A DNA stretch of 64,000 nucleotides, taken from Paenibacillus sp. ACRRY (GTDB lineage Bacteria; Bacillota; Bacilli; Paenibacillales; Paenibacillaceae). Shown piece after piece: positions 26,978 through 36,038 of the stretch. The stretch spans positions 1,302,001-1,366,000 of the forward strand of contig NZ_JAKRNM010000001.1 in NCBI RefSeq assembly GCF_022346995.1. Reading direction: 5' to 3'. The notes under the pieces are model-generated. The model was not told the origin of the DNA. It made no database searches and was given only the letters and a program-made list of their open reading frames with translations. Positions within the stretch are counted from its first letter, which is position 1. Every line of letters begins with the position of its first letter. Position numbers and translations under genes: made by a program.

Positions 26978-27615
26978 AGAATCTCCACGTCTATCTCAGC
27001 CAGCGAGGATAACCGCAGATCATGAAGCTGGAATTCCAGATCGCGAGTTACCTCGTTCGGCACAATAACGCAGCGGACCCCCGCGGCCTTGGCTGCCTTC
27101 AGCCCATTAGGCGAATCTTCAAAAACAACCGCTTCCGAAGCCTTGATCCCCAGACTGTGCAGAGCCAGAAGATATAATTCCGGATCCGGCTTGACCCGCT
27201 TGACATCCTCAGCCGTATGAATGACGGCAAATTGTTCGAATATGCCCAGCTTGTGCAAATAGCCATGCACCCAATCACGCGTGGAGCTTGAAGCAACGGC
27301 AAGCTGAATCCCCTTATCACGGGCTGACCGAAGCAATTCATGCACTCCCGGCAGGATGGTTGCCTGCCCCAGGTAGGATGTATACTTCTGTTCCGATAAC
27401 AGCTTGATCTGATCATGATCAATCGGTTTTTGCAATGCCTGTTCCAGGTACAGAAACGGATGAAACTCTTCAAAGTTGGTTCCTACATTTTTGGACCAGA
27501 GCTCCAGTCCGAGTTCAATACCGTGCTCCTGATAAATATCCCGAAAAGCATAATACCAGGGTGTCTCTGTATCGAGGATCAGTCCATCAAAATCCAAAAT
27601 AAAAGCTTTTATCAT
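26974..27615 (-). CDS. HAD-superfamily hydrolase, beta-phosphoglucomutase-like
   Basis: A 213-residue HAD protein: DFDGLILDTE (nucleophile and acid/base Asp, about 8 and 10), a helical cap, ASSSTRDW (motif II), KPDPELYL (motif III Lys) and VFEDSPNGLKAAKAAG (motif IV). It resembles B. subtilis YhcW-type phosphatases or beta-phosphoglucomutases. Substrate unknown; a sugar phosphate is likely from the neighbouring sugar-linked genes. GGAGGG lies upstream of ATG 27615. It follows the DUF1349-like gene by 39 bases. Confidence 0.85.
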   Translation of the reverse strand: MIKAFILDFDGLILDTETPWYYAFRDIYQEHGIELGLELWSKNVGTNFEEFHPFLYLEQALQKPIDHDQIKLLSEQKYTSYLGQATILPGVHELLRSARDKGIQLAVASSSTRDWVHGYLHKLGIFEQFAVIHTAEDVKRVKPDPELYLLALHSLGIKASEAVVFEDSPNGLKAAKAAGVRCVIVPNEVTRDLEFQLHDLRLSSLAEIDVEIL

Positions 27616-27654
27616 TAACCTCTTCTCCCTCCATTAATCGGCAGGGGAAATGGC

Positions 27655-28248
27655 TTAGAAGCGTGCAGTCAAATCAGGACTTGTAACCTCCAGGGACAAA
27701 AAGCGACAGGTACAACCTGTTCCCGTTGGTGACTGTGAAACCACGCCAGCCTGAATCTCCCCCTGTAGCGGCATGCCGAAGTAGCGTATTAATTTCCACT
27801 CTTCCCCATCAGGTGAATAGAAAAATGAAATGCAGCCCTCTACCTTGCGTACGCGCAGGTATGGATCGGGTACGGGAACTTCAATCGAATTGCAATCGTC
27901 AGATGAACCGTCCCGGGTAACCACCGACACAATGGTTGCCGCTTTTCCATCATACTCAAAACAAAGCTTGCACCAGTTTCGTTCATCTGCCATGACCATC
28001 AGACATCCGGAGTCATACTGGTGTTTCATGTCCACGGTTAATTGAGTGGTCAGTTCAAAATCACCTGAAACAGGTATCGCCAGGAATGGTGCGGATGTAC
28101 GGACGTTAATGCCCGCGGGATCCTGGAAAAAGTCTGTATCTGCCTGAGTCTCCACAATGAGTACACCCTCTTCTGTGAAAGACCAGCTTGCAGGTTCATT
28201 CATCCAGTTCATTTGGCTTCGCTTTTCTGTTGCAAATACGTTAGACAT
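27655..28248 (-). CDS. DUF1349-like beta-sandwich protein
   Basis: A 197-residue protein with the DUF1349 pattern: WSFTEEGVLIVETQADTDFFQDP, then FELTTQLTVDMKHQYDSGCLMV and ISFFYSPDGEEWKLIRYF near the C terminus, a concanavalin-like fold related to laminin-G/glycan-binding proteins. No signal peptide, so cytoplasmic. GGAGGTTAAG precedes ATG 28248. Possibly co-transcribed with the MFS and HAD genes; role in carbohydrate handling is inferred from the fold and neighbours. Confidence 0.8.
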   Translation of the reverse strand: MSNVFATEKRSQMNWMNEPASWSFTEEGVLIVETQADTDFFQDPAGINVRTSAPFLAIPVSGDFELTTQLTVDMKHQYDSGCLMVMADERNWCKLCFEYDGKAATIVSVVTRDGSSDDCNSIEVPVPDPYLRVRKVEGCISFFYSPDGEEWKLIRYFGMPLQGEIQAGVVSQSPTGTGCTCRFLSLEVTSPDLTARF

Positions 28249-28267
28249 CTCTTAACCTCCCAAGTTC

Positions 28268-28305
28268 GTTTTCTGTATTACATATTCTTCCTATATACAG
28301 AAAAC
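28268..28305. repeat. 11-bp inverted repeat between MFS and DUF1349-like genes
   Basis: GTTTTCTGTAT (28268-28278) and ATACAGAAAAC (28295-28305) around a 16-base spacer. It may be an operator for the downstream DUF1349-like gene or an mRNA hairpin; there is no proper U-tract. Confidence 0.45.
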
Positions 28306-28313
28306 CCCTTCTC

Positions 28314-29558
28314 CTACATATTTTTGTAATTTTCGATCGCTTGGGTATGTTTCTGTGGATCAGGCAGGAATAACATAATGACCATCAAGATGACGTACAG
28401 TGCAAGAATGACGCTGAACAAAAGTACGGGATGATGATGGTACAGCAATCCTGTCAGATAACCTGATGGAATGGCAGTCAGTGTCATAACCGTCTGTACG
28501 GCAGAGAACATATCGGCTTTTTCATGCGTGCCCAGTCTGTTCATAAGCAGGGAATCCCGATACGTCTGCAGTATGAAATTACCGGCTGCAAGCACAATTA
28601 ATGTCAGGAACAGCATGGCTATGCTTCCAACAGGTATCAGGAGAAACAGCACGGCTCCGATTGTACTTAATATGATGGAAAACCCTACATACTTCTCCTC
28701 TGATCGTTGTTTCAGGCGTGGTATGATGACCAGATACAGCAGCATGACCGTTAATGCGGTCACTACCGGGATAAATGAAATCACACGATCATTAAACTTG
28801 AGCTGTTCCTTGAAGAAAATGACCTGAAAAAAATTCAGCTGCAGAATCAGATTGGAAAGCACGGTAATCAATATGATCGGAAAGAGTCTTCGTTTATAAA
28901 ACGATCTGCCAAACAATCGCAAACTTGAAGCAAGGCTGTACAGCACCCTCGTTTGACTATGCATGCCCATCAGCTCTTTTCCAACCTCGGTTTCATCGGT
29001 ATACCGATTGCGAACGAAGAACATCGCGGTCATCAGAATGCCTCCGACGAAATAGATGCTGGCCAGCGTTGGCACAATACCAAAATCAGCAATAACTACG
29101 CCTGCGATTGGCGTTAATACTCCCGCTGCCGTGATAATCATGTTAAGAATGCCGAACACTCTGGAACGCTTATGTTCCTCGACATCCTCAATGATTAGAC
29201 AGTTGAAGGATACCGTTACAAATTTTGAAGTGGCATTCAGTAGGTAAGCAATCAGAAACAGCCAGAAATTATGCGAAAACGCCCAGATGAACATCGGAAT
29301 ACTCCACGCAACCAGATCAAAGATCAGCGTTGTCCGTTTCCGGCCCAGCTTATTCGTAATAGAGCCCGCAAACAATTGAAATATAAAGGCGAAATAAAGA
29401 TTCACCGAATTGATCAAACCGATTTCAATGTCCGAAAGCCCGGCTTCCTTCATATATAATGGAGCATAAAACAGGACAATCGTACCCGGGATAGCCCATA
29501 CCGGTTCAAGTAAAATGGAATACCGCGGATTTCTCGGCAAATCCTGAAGCAGCTTCAA
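28314..29558 (-). CDS. MFS transporter
   Basis: A membrane protein of about 414 residues with 11-12 hydrophobic helices. A MFS motif A-like loop (LFAGSITNKLGRKRTTLI) follows TM2. The open frame reaches 29618, but GAGGGGG seven bases before TTG 29558 and the loss of a non-hydrophobic leader choose TTG 29558 (protein begins MKLLQDLPRNPRYS). Downstream member of a cluster with a zinc dehydrogenase, a class III aminotransferase and a GT2; export or uptake of the pathway product is a reasonable guess. Confidence 0.82.
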   Translation of the reverse strand: MKLLQDLPRNPRYSILLEPVWAIPGTIVLFYAPLYMKEAGLSDIEIGLINSVNLYFAFIFQLFAGSITNKLGRKRTTLIFDLVAWSIPMFIWAFSHNFWLFLIAYLLNATSKFVTVSFNCLIIEDVEEHKRSRVFGILNMIITAAGVLTPIAGVVIADFGIVPTLASIYFVGGILMTAMFFVRNRYTDETEVGKELMGMHSQTRVLYSLASSLRLFGRSFYKRRLFPIILITVLSNLILQLNFFQVIFFKEQLKFNDRVISFIPVVTALTVMLLYLVIIPRLKQRSEEKYVGFSIILSTIGAVLFLLIPVGSIAMLFLTLIVLAAGNFILQTYRDSLLMNRLGTHEKADMFSAVQTVMTLTAIPSGYLTGLLYHHHPVLLFSVILALYVILMVIMLFLPDPQKHTQAIENYKNM

Positions 29559-29637
29559 TCCATATCCCCCTCTTTCTGCGGATCTTGCCGCCGCGGTGGT
29601 TATCCTTCGCAGCGGCAATCCCGAGACTTCTATACTC

Positions 29638-30669
29638 CTATAAAATGAGAGCTGTTTTGACCGAATTCATCGGCAGGGGCTCCCCGGTACGCAGATGATA
29701 TCCCACCGTACCGTTGAATGCCTCCTCATAATCAGATAGCAGCTCCTTGGCCGTCACCATGTGCTCCAGCTCTGGAATGCTTTGCGCGAATTTCAATGCC
29801 GTACTAATCATCGAATGCACGGCTACGGCGCCAATAATGCTTATCCCATCATTAATCACGTCCGTTGATTTGAATGTCACCTTATAGCTGTCGTCATAGC
29901 CCATGGGAATGATTCTTCCCCCTTTGGCAATCATCTCAAATCCAACATGAAGCTGATTCCCTACCGCATCGACTACGATATCAAACTTTTTGTTGTTATT
30001 GATTTCGTACACGTTATCCAGCGTCAGTTCCTGAGGATAAAACACATGATCAGCTATTCTTGAAGCAAACTCTTTGCGGTACGGATCTACTTCTGTGCCA
30101 ACGGTCAGCCGTGCCAATCGTTTGCTTACAAGCTGACACAGGGAACCAATGGCGCCCGAACCCAGAACGAGCACTGAATCACTTGGCTTAACACCTGCTT
30201 TCATAAACGTTTGCAGCACACAACCAAGCGGCTCAATCATCATCGCTGTCTCCCAGCTCATGGAATCCGGAATTGGGTAGATATATTTCTCATCCCCCAC
30301 GTAATATTCCGCAAATGTACCGTGCGTGGTCATGCCTACCTGATAGTCATCGAAGTTTTCGCAATAGATAAACAATCCTTCGCGGCAGTAGGAGCAGGTT
30401 CCACAGGATTGAGTGGGATCGATCAGAACCCGGTCGCCTACTTTAAATCCGCGGACTTCGGGGCCCACCTCCACGACCGTACCCACGCCCTCATGACCGA
30501 TAATCGTTCCCTTGTTTGCCGGAACTTTACCTTTGACAATGTTCAGATCCGTGCCGCAGATGCCTGAGCCATATATTTTGACTTTAACCTGGTTCGGTTT
30601 TTGAATGCTTGGTTGTTCAACATCAAGTAACGCTACCTGTTTATGATCCTGATATACGAGTGCTTTCAT
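29638..30669 (-). CDS. Zinc-dependent alcohol/polyol dehydrogenase (MDR family)
   Basis: A 343-residue medium-chain dehydrogenase. Catalytic zinc ligands: C38 in SGICGTD, H59-E60 in IIGHEGVG; structural zinc Cys at about 89, 92, 95 and 103 (SCGTCSYCREG...C). The Rossmann domain has VLVLGSGAIGSLCQ. These enzymes oxidise sugar alcohols, threonine or cyclitol hydroxyls with NAD(P). AGGAGG precedes ATG 30669. It sits between the aminotransferase and the MFS gene; together an oxidation-transamination pair that would place an amino group on a sugar or cyclitol is plausible. Confidence 0.88.
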   Translation of the reverse strand: MKALVYQDHKQVALLDVEQPSIQKPNQVKVKIYGSGICGTDLNIVKGKVPANKGTIIGHEGVGTVVEVGPEVRGFKVGDRVLIDPTQSCGTCSYCREGLFIYCENFDDYQVGMTTHGTFAEYYVGDEKYIYPIPDSMSWETAMMIEPLGCVLQTFMKAGVKPSDSVLVLGSGAIGSLCQLVSKRLARLTVGTEVDPYRKEFASRIADHVFYPQELTLDNVYEINNNKKFDIVVDAVGNQLHVGFEMIAKGGRIIPMGYDDSYKVTFKSTDVINDGISIIGAVAVHSMISTALKFAQSIPELEHMVTAKELLSDYEEAFNGTVGYHLRTGEPLPMNSVKTALIL

Positions 30670-30729
30670 GGATTATTCCTCCTAGTCGAATCCCCCATAG
30701 GGATGAAGTTATAAACGTTTTCGAAATTG

Positions 30730-32010
30730 TTACTGAGCAAGGTGTTCCTGTTTACGCAGCTCTTTCCAGTCCGAAAGAGTCTGCAAGAGTGCTTCTTCCA
30801 CCCATAGCAATTCTTCGCGCGTATGGGCGTCCGAGAAAATAAAGTACCCCTTGGTGAAAATGCCGAAGTGTGCCATTTTTTTTACGATAAACTCACGGAA
30901 GGGGTCCGATTGGAAGTTATCCTCCGTAATCGAGTGAATGTAGAAGCTTGCATAGGTTCCCTTCAGCGCCAGTTGGTCCGTCAGCCCAAGAAGTACAAGT
31001 TCTGCTTCGATCAGATCCATGATTCGGATTGTGGCATCCCGCCAGCTTGGCCATACCTTCGCAGCTTTCATCAATCGTTCACATGCGATGGCTGCTGCAA
31101 GTGCAGTGGTCTCACTGGAATGGGCATTACTGAATCTGACTTGTCCTGACAAGGACATCAAATGCTGAGGTCCCATCACGGCTGCGAGGGGCAGTCCGTT
31201 CGCCATCCCTTTGGAGATACAGAGCAGATCCGGCCAGATGTCATACTCTCCTGCTGTTGCCTGCTTGCCCATCCGAATGCCCGAAGTGACTTCATCAAAA
31301 ATCACAATGATATCCAATGATCGGCAAAGGGAAACGACTTGCTCCAGCTGTTCACGCTTCCATTCATTGGGACAGAGCACAATGCATGCGATGTCTTCCG
31401 GTGACGCTGTAATCTGAGCTTCAATTCGCTCTGGTGAAGGCTTGTCTACCCAGATCGTTGTACGTTCAATATCTACTGGTATACCGCGCTCTTTCGTTTC
31501 GCGACCATAATAACCATAGGCTGACCAGTCATGCCACCCGTGATAGGCTGTTGCAATCACCTTGCTTTTGCCGCTTCCTGCCCTAGCTAGACGCACGGCT
31601 CCACTGACAGCGTCAGCACCGCTCTTCGTGAATCGCAGTGAAGGGTATCGCCCACCAAACCGCTGCAGGATGAGGTCAGCACACTCCAGCTCAATGTCAG
31701 CCGGGATGGAATAGCTTGTCCCTTTTTTCAACTGATGAATGACGGTCAATTGAACTTCATGCCGTGCATGTCCCCATGGTGCCGTACCCATCGCCATCTC
31801 GCAATCCAGCCATTCATTCCCATCAATATCGATAAAGCGGGAATTCCGTGCTTCTGCACAGCATACGGGCGTGTGGCCTGGAAACAACCGTTCAGGTGCT
31901 TTGGCAAGTGTACTGCATCCGCTCGGAATAACCTTTTCGACGTGCTCTAACCACTCCAGATTCCGGGTAAACCTTACGGCACGGTCCAGCGTGCTCTCTT
32001 TTGATTTCAC
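30730..32010 (-). CDS. Class III PLP aminotransferase (glutamate-1-semialdehyde aminomutase-like)
   Basis: A 426-residue fold-type I enzyme with VIPSGCSTLAK, LRFTKSGADAVSGAVRLAR, YHGWHDW, PLP Asp in IIVIFDEVTSG (about D239) and the Schiff-base Lys in CISKGMANGLPLAAVMG (about K267). It is not a clear HemL: the neighbours are sugar-linked, not heme genes. Likely an aminotransferase of a keto sugar or similar. GTG 32010 is preceded by AGGGAGGGAAC. The ADH gene follows after 60 bases, the GT2 gene precedes after 33 bases. Confidence 0.85.
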   Translation of the reverse strand: MKSKESTLDRAVRFTRNLEWLEHVEKVIPSGCSTLAKAPERLFPGHTPVCCAEARNSRFIDIDGNEWLDCEMAMGTAPWGHARHEVQLTVIHQLKKGTSYSIPADIELECADLILQRFGGRYPSLRFTKSGADAVSGAVRLARAGSGKSKVIATAYHGWHDWSAYGYYGRETKERGIPVDIERTTIWVDKPSPERIEAQITASPEDIACIVLCPNEWKREQLEQVVSLCRSLDIIVIFDEVTSGIRMGKQATAGEYDIWPDLLCISKGMANGLPLAAVMGPQHLMSLSGQVRFSNAHSSETTALAAAIACERLMKAAKVWPSWRDATIRIMDLIEAELVLLGLTDQLALKGTYASFYIHSITEDNFQSDPFREFIVKKMAHFGIFTKGYFIFSDAHTREELLWVEEALLQTLSDWKELRKQEHLAQ

Positions 32011-32043
32011 CTATGTTCCCTCCCTGTACACTTGGTTTAAACG

Positions 32044-33198
32044 TTAACGGACCTTGGTTCCAGGCCAGCAGCCATCATAGATGCGATCCATCGTAATGAC
32101 ATTGCCATACAAATCGATAATCAGGTCCTTGGCCCGGTGTGCATGTCTCATCTCGATCCAATACCGGTTTTCCAGCAAGCGGGCAAAGTTATCTACCAAA
32201 AACAGTAACCGGTTCTCACTATTGATCAGTTCCTTGCCCAGTACCTGCGGCAGCCAGATCGCCCCGTTTGAATTGAAGCGGTTGGAATAATCACGTACCT
32301 CTGCAATAGGTGCAATTTCCGCTTCCTCAAGCTTCGTCCAGAACGTATCCGCATCACTTCGCACTTCAGCAAGATCAATGCCGACAATCGGCAGATGTTG
32401 GTGCTCGGGTTGATTATCAAGCTGTTCTTTCAAGTGGCTGAACACAAACGGCCAAACATCAGCCTCGATCTCACTGCCCCACTTTTTCCAGAAGCGGGCC
32501 AGATTGTTTTTCCGGTTGAAATTTCGATGAATGCCGCTGCTGCGCTCCCAGTGGTAAGCGCGAATGTTCGGATTAATGACCGTATCATAACCGGCGGCAC
32601 GTGCACGCATCTGGTAATCAAAATCCTCGTATCCATTGAAGAATTTCTCATCCAGGGTACCGATCGTCTCGTAGACTTCCCGCTTCATGCCGAACATGGC
32701 GAATACAACCAGCTGCACCGAGAACGTCTCTTTCGGAATATCTTCAGGGGATGCATTCAGGTAAAGGTGTCTGCCGATGGTGTCTGCAAAAGCAATACCA
32801 CAGTGCTGCACGCCCCCGGTTTGCGGATACAGCAGCACACCGCCAATCATGCCGATTGTAATATCGCTATCCAGCGTCTCTCTCATCATCGACTGCCAAT
32901 CCGGCTGTAGAATCGTGTCGGAATCCAGAAAGAAAATATAATCTCCCTCAGCTCGCCGCAGTGCACTGTTAATGGACACCGCGCAACCGAGTGGAAAATC
33001 ATGCTGTAGAATTTCAATCGTTACCCCTTCTCGAACTTCCTGCTTCAGTTTCTCCAGATGTTGAAAGACTGCCGAGCCGGAACCATCGTTGATGAAGATA
33101 ATCTGTGTGGACGGGCTAACCGTCCGAAGCAGTGAATCCGTGAACAGGTTCAGAATGTTATAATCCTGGTTAACTGGCACAATAATCGTATAAAGCAT
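32044..33198 (-). CDS. Glycosyltransferase family 2 protein with extra C-terminal domain
   Basis: A 384-residue GT2 enzyme: N-terminal Rossmann-like GT-A fold (MLYTIIVPVNQDY, FINDGSG), the DXD-like DSD (92-94, FFLDSDTILQPDW), acceptor region FFNGYEDFDYQMRARAAGYD (ED motif) and a substrate-end YHWERSSG. About 130 further residues at the C terminus match nothing I know. GGAGGG sits before ATG 33198. It is the first gene of a colinear set with aminotransferase, dehydrogenase and MFS; the acceptor and sugar donor are unknown. Confidence 0.85.
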   Translation of the reverse strand: MLYTIIVPVNQDYNILNLFTDSLLRTVSPSTQIIFINDGSGSAVFQHLEKLKQEVREGVTIEILQHDFPLGCAVSINSALRRAEGDYIFFLDSDTILQPDWQSMMRETLDSDITIGMIGGVLLYPQTGGVQHCGIAFADTIGRHLYLNASPEDIPKETFSVQLVVFAMFGMKREVYETIGTLDEKFFNGYEDFDYQMRARAAGYDTVINPNIRAYHWERSSGIHRNFNRKNNLARFWKKWGSEIEADVWPFVFSHLKEQLDNQPEHQHLPIVGIDLAEVRSDADTFWTKLEEAEIAPIAEVRDYSNRFNSNGAIWLPQVLGKELINSENRLLFLVDNFARLLENRYWIEMRHAHRAKDLIIDLYGNVITMDRIYDGCWPGTKVR

Positions 33199-33391
33199 GG
33201 GATCCCTCCTAATTGGATATGATGAAATGCGTTCAAGCTGTTAACTCTGGAAAATATGTCTGGATACCAGCCTCCTTGTTCCGAATATGCTGTCTTAATT
33301 TGGTAATGTTTTGGATCTACTAGAAATTTATATCATTTCTTGTAATTATAAAATCTTAAATTCTGAACTCTATTAATATTTGAATATGATC

Positions 33392-33449
33392 AAAAAAAAA
33401 CACCTCTGGAGTAATCCCGCACTGCCCGCGCGGTTGACTCTCCAGAGGT
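33392..33449 (-). terminator. Terminator of the secreted BNR protein gene
   Basis: ACCTCTGGAG (33402-33411) pairs with CTCCAGAGGT (33440-33449) with a GC-rich loop; minus strand ends in nine T. Confidence 0.85.
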
Positions 33450-33473
33450 ATATTTCAGAAGTGGATAAACAAA

Positions 33474-34751
33474 TCAGTTTCTGCCGTAATACAGCTTGCG
33501 ATTGGTGATATCCACCAGGTACAGAATGTCGACTCCATTGGCATTGCGCTCAACACTGAGCCTTTCTATCGGCTTGCCGGAAGCAATCGATGTTTGGGTC
33601 CATCCACCGTTGCCATCCGGAACCGCCATATATGCACGGTCCGTGCCGCTATATTTCGTATAATAGACCCGAACATTTGACCCCGTCCACGTTATATCAA
33701 TTCCTGCTCTCGTTGCCGTAGCATTGTATACCGTCTGCTGCGTCCATCCGCCTGCATCATAAGAGGCATACTTCACGGAGAAGTTCGTGCTTCCTTCCTC
33801 ACGGTATCGGTAGACAATCTTCGGATTGCCTGCTGAATCTACGGCCAGCTTGGCGCTCTGGATTCCCGGTCCCCCTGGATCGCCTCCATCCTTGACGTAG
33901 GCCTCGGTTGGAGCAAACGGCTGAACGATATCCACATTACTAAGCGATACCGGCGAAGGTATAACACTGCCATCTGCTTTATAGAAAGTACCTGTAGAAG
34001 GTCTGTATTTCACGTAAGACAAATCATGACGGAGAGCACTCGAAACAAAAGCAGACCATTCGAACAGGATGTGTAAGTCGCCTTGTGCATCGAAAACCAG
34101 ATCATTGGGGTAGAATGACCGACCGGCATTCGCACCGACGACCGCCTCTTGACTCCAGCTCGACTGGGCATTGTTCCAGCGATACAAAATTCCAGGACGA
34201 TATCCAGTCGTGTCATCGCTTGATCGGATCAGAAGATAAACATCACCATTCGGTGCTGTAGTCAGAACAGGGTATGTCCCCTTGAAAGTGGAGAAGGAAG
34301 GCATATCGGAAGAATGATTCTGCGGGGCGCCTCCAACGGTATCTGACCTGAAATAACGCCAGCTATCGTTGTGCATGGAAGCAAATACATGAAATCGGCC
34401 GCTGCCGTCGCGGGCTATGGAAGGTTGATTGTGCCCGATGTCATCACTATACTGAGCAACGGTACTGCCATTCATCACCGGAATGTTGGACCACGTTCCT
34501 GATCCATCCCGTCTTGCAATATTTACAGTATGTGTGCTCTCTGTGCCTCCCGGGCCGTTGTATGCCAAGTAGGCATACTCATTTCCCGTGCCATATGTCT
34601 CAAGCGGCGTCCACCATCCCGCCTGATTGCTTGAATCCATGGCATAAGGTACCTCCGTGAGTGTTGCTGCTGCCATACCGGTGCTCGTCGGCAGTACGGA
34701 TATGAGCAGTGCGGCAACGGCGCCTATCTTCCAGAACCTTCTTTTTCCCAA
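33474..34751 (-). CDS. Secreted BNR-repeat protein (possible polysaccharide lyase or glycan-binding propeller)
   Basis: About 425 residues: signal peptide (hydrophobic IGAVAALLISVLPTSTGMAAA, cut after AAA) and a beta-propeller with BNR/Asp-box-like blades. GHNQPSIARDGSGRFHVFASMHNDSWRYF resembles the BNR-4 family of polysaccharide lyases (ulvan/rhamnogalacturonan-type) as I know it; catalytic residues cannot be confirmed here. Start: GGAGG is nine bases before TTG 34751 but only three before ATG 34757. A cre-like site lies about 70 bases upstream, implying carbon catabolite repression by CcpA. Confidence 0.75.
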   Translation of the reverse strand: MGKRRFWKIGAVAALLISVLPTSTGMAAATLTEVPYAMDSSNQAGWWTPLETYGTGNEYAYLAYNGPGGTESTHTVNIARRDGSGTWSNIPVMNGSTVAQYSDDIGHNQPSIARDGSGRFHVFASMHNDSWRYFRSDTVGGAPQNHSSDMPSFSTFKGTYPVLTTAPNGDVYLLIRSSDDTTGYRPGILYRWNNAQSSWSQEAVVGANAGRSFYPNDLVFDAQGDLHILFEWSAFVSSALRHDLSYVKYRPSTGTFYKADGSVIPSPVSLSNVDIVQPFAPTEAYVKDGGDPGGPGIQSAKLAVDSAGNPKIVYRYREEGSTNFSVKYASYDAGGWTQQTVYNATATRAGIDITWTGSNVRVYYTKYSGTDRAYMAVPDGNGGWTQTSIASGKPIERLSVERNANGVDILYLVDITNRKLYYGRN

Positions 34752-34819
34752 GATCATTCGCCTCCTTCATGAATGGTGTAACATGAATTCGTAGAGAAAG
34801 GATCCCCGGCCGGGAATAA

Positions 34820-34833
34820 TTAAAGCGCTTACA
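34820..34833 (-). promoter_or_regulatory. cre-like site (CcpA) before the BNR protein gene
   Basis: TTAAAGCGCTTACA matches the cre consensus TGNAARCGNWWWCA at every defined position except the second. It lies 70 bases before the start of the secreted protein gene, a position where CcpA would repress transcription. Confidence 0.5.
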
Positions 34834-35027
34834 GTTTACTGGGTGCTTGTTAGCGCCATCATCATGGTAACATGAGTTTTCCGTTGTACGTCATATACAA
34901 AATCATGCTTTTGATAGAACAAAATTTTGATATTTAAGCTTCAAGATATAATGGAATAGAACATTTCATCACTTCCGGTTTTGCTAAACGTTTTCGAAAT
35001 ATTCAATCGACAAAAAGACCGAATGGG

Positions 35028-35915
35028 TTACCATTCAGTCTCCTTGGCTCCGAGGTTCGTGACGAATTGGCGCAATGCATGAGATACCCATTTTCGGGTG
35101 TGAATGACTAACTGGATTTCGAGTCTGAATTCGCCATGCTCCAGTGGCAATACGGTAAGTTCCTCCCGCCGAATCTCATCGAGCGCAATCATTTGAGGCA
35201 AAAGCGAGATACCCGATCCTGCCATAATACTTCGCTTAATCGCCTCAGGGCTTCCCAGTTCCAAGCCTACTTTGTAAGGAATACCGTTCGTCCTCAGCAC
35301 TCTCTCCAGCAGCTGCCTGTAGTTGCAGGTATCCTCGGGCATAATCCATTCTTCGTCAGCCAGATCGCTCAATTCAATTTTCTGCTTGTTCGCAAGGGGA
35401 TGATCTGTGTTAACGATGAGGACCAGCGGCTCTTCCCGGATGGTAATCCACTGCAAGCCTGATTCAGATGATGCATTCGCCAGAATAAGTCCCACATCGG
35501 CTTCTCCCTCTTTTACTTTCTGCAAAATCATGTCTTCCCGATCGGTCTGCAGCCGAATACCCAGTTCAGGATACTGCTTGCGTGTCGTCTGAATTGGGGC
35601 AGGAAGAAAATAGGAAGCGAGCGAATCCATCGTTGCGATAGTAAGCGAACCTCCGCCCTGTTTGGTCAGCTTTTCCTGCGAATGTTCATATATCTCCAGG
35701 AGTTGTCCGGAGAGCTTGAACAATTCTTCCCCTGCAGAAGTAAGTCGGATTTTATTGTTATTGTAACGTTCGAATAATTTGACCTGATAGATCTTCTCCA
35801 GCTTTTGAATCTGTGTCGTTACACTCGACTGTGCATAGCCAAGCTCTTCTGCCGCCTTGGTGAAACTTTGCCGCACGGCCACTTCACGAAAGGTTTGAAA
35901 ATAATTCAAATCCAT
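35028..35915 (-). CDS. LysR-family transcriptional regulator
   Basis: A 295-residue LTTR: N-terminal HTH MDLNYFQTFREVAVRQSFTKAAEELGYAQSSVTTQIQKLE and a periplasmic-binding-protein-like effector domain (about 88-290). The frame is open to 35960, but ATG 35915 has AAGGAAGGG upstream and fits the family start. It is divergent from the dapA-like gene at 36039 with a palindromic box between, the classical LysR arrangement for controlling the neighbour. Confidence 0.9.
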   Translation of the reverse strand: MDLNYFQTFREVAVRQSFTKAAEELGYAQSSVTTQIQKLEKIYQVKLFERYNNNKIRLTSAGEELFKLSGQLLEIYEHSQEKLTKQGGGSLTIATMDSLASYFLPAPIQTTRKQYPELGIRLQTDREDMILQKVKEGEADVGLILANASSESGLQWITIREEPLVLIVNTDHPLANKQKIELSDLADEEWIMPEDTCNYRQLLERVLRTNGIPYKVGLELGSPEAIKRSIMAGSGISLLPQMIALDEIRREELTVLPLEHGEFRLEIQLVIHTRKWVSHALRQFVTNLGAKETEW

Positions 35916-35965
35916 GTTCTTGAACCCTTCCTTATCAAAATAATCGATAACACCTATCATCTATT

Positions 35966-35977
35966 ATAGTTAACTAT
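35966..35977. promoter_or_regulatory. Putative LysR box between lysR and dapA-like genes
   Basis: ATAGTTAACTAT, a perfect 12-bp palindrome of the T-N11-A class, lies about 50 bases before one start and 60 bases before the other. Confidence 0.55.
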
Positions 35978-36038
35978 GATGCCAATTCCCATGGTAAAGT
36001 GAATTTATTGTCATTTCAACATAAATGGAGGCCATATT

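Noticed and set aside
30730..32010. HemL (glutamate-1-semialdehyde aminomutase) of heme synthesis
   Set aside because: The fold is shared, but the neighbours are a glycosyltransferase, zinc dehydrogenase and MFS and no heme genes are present, so a sugar aminotransferase is more likely.
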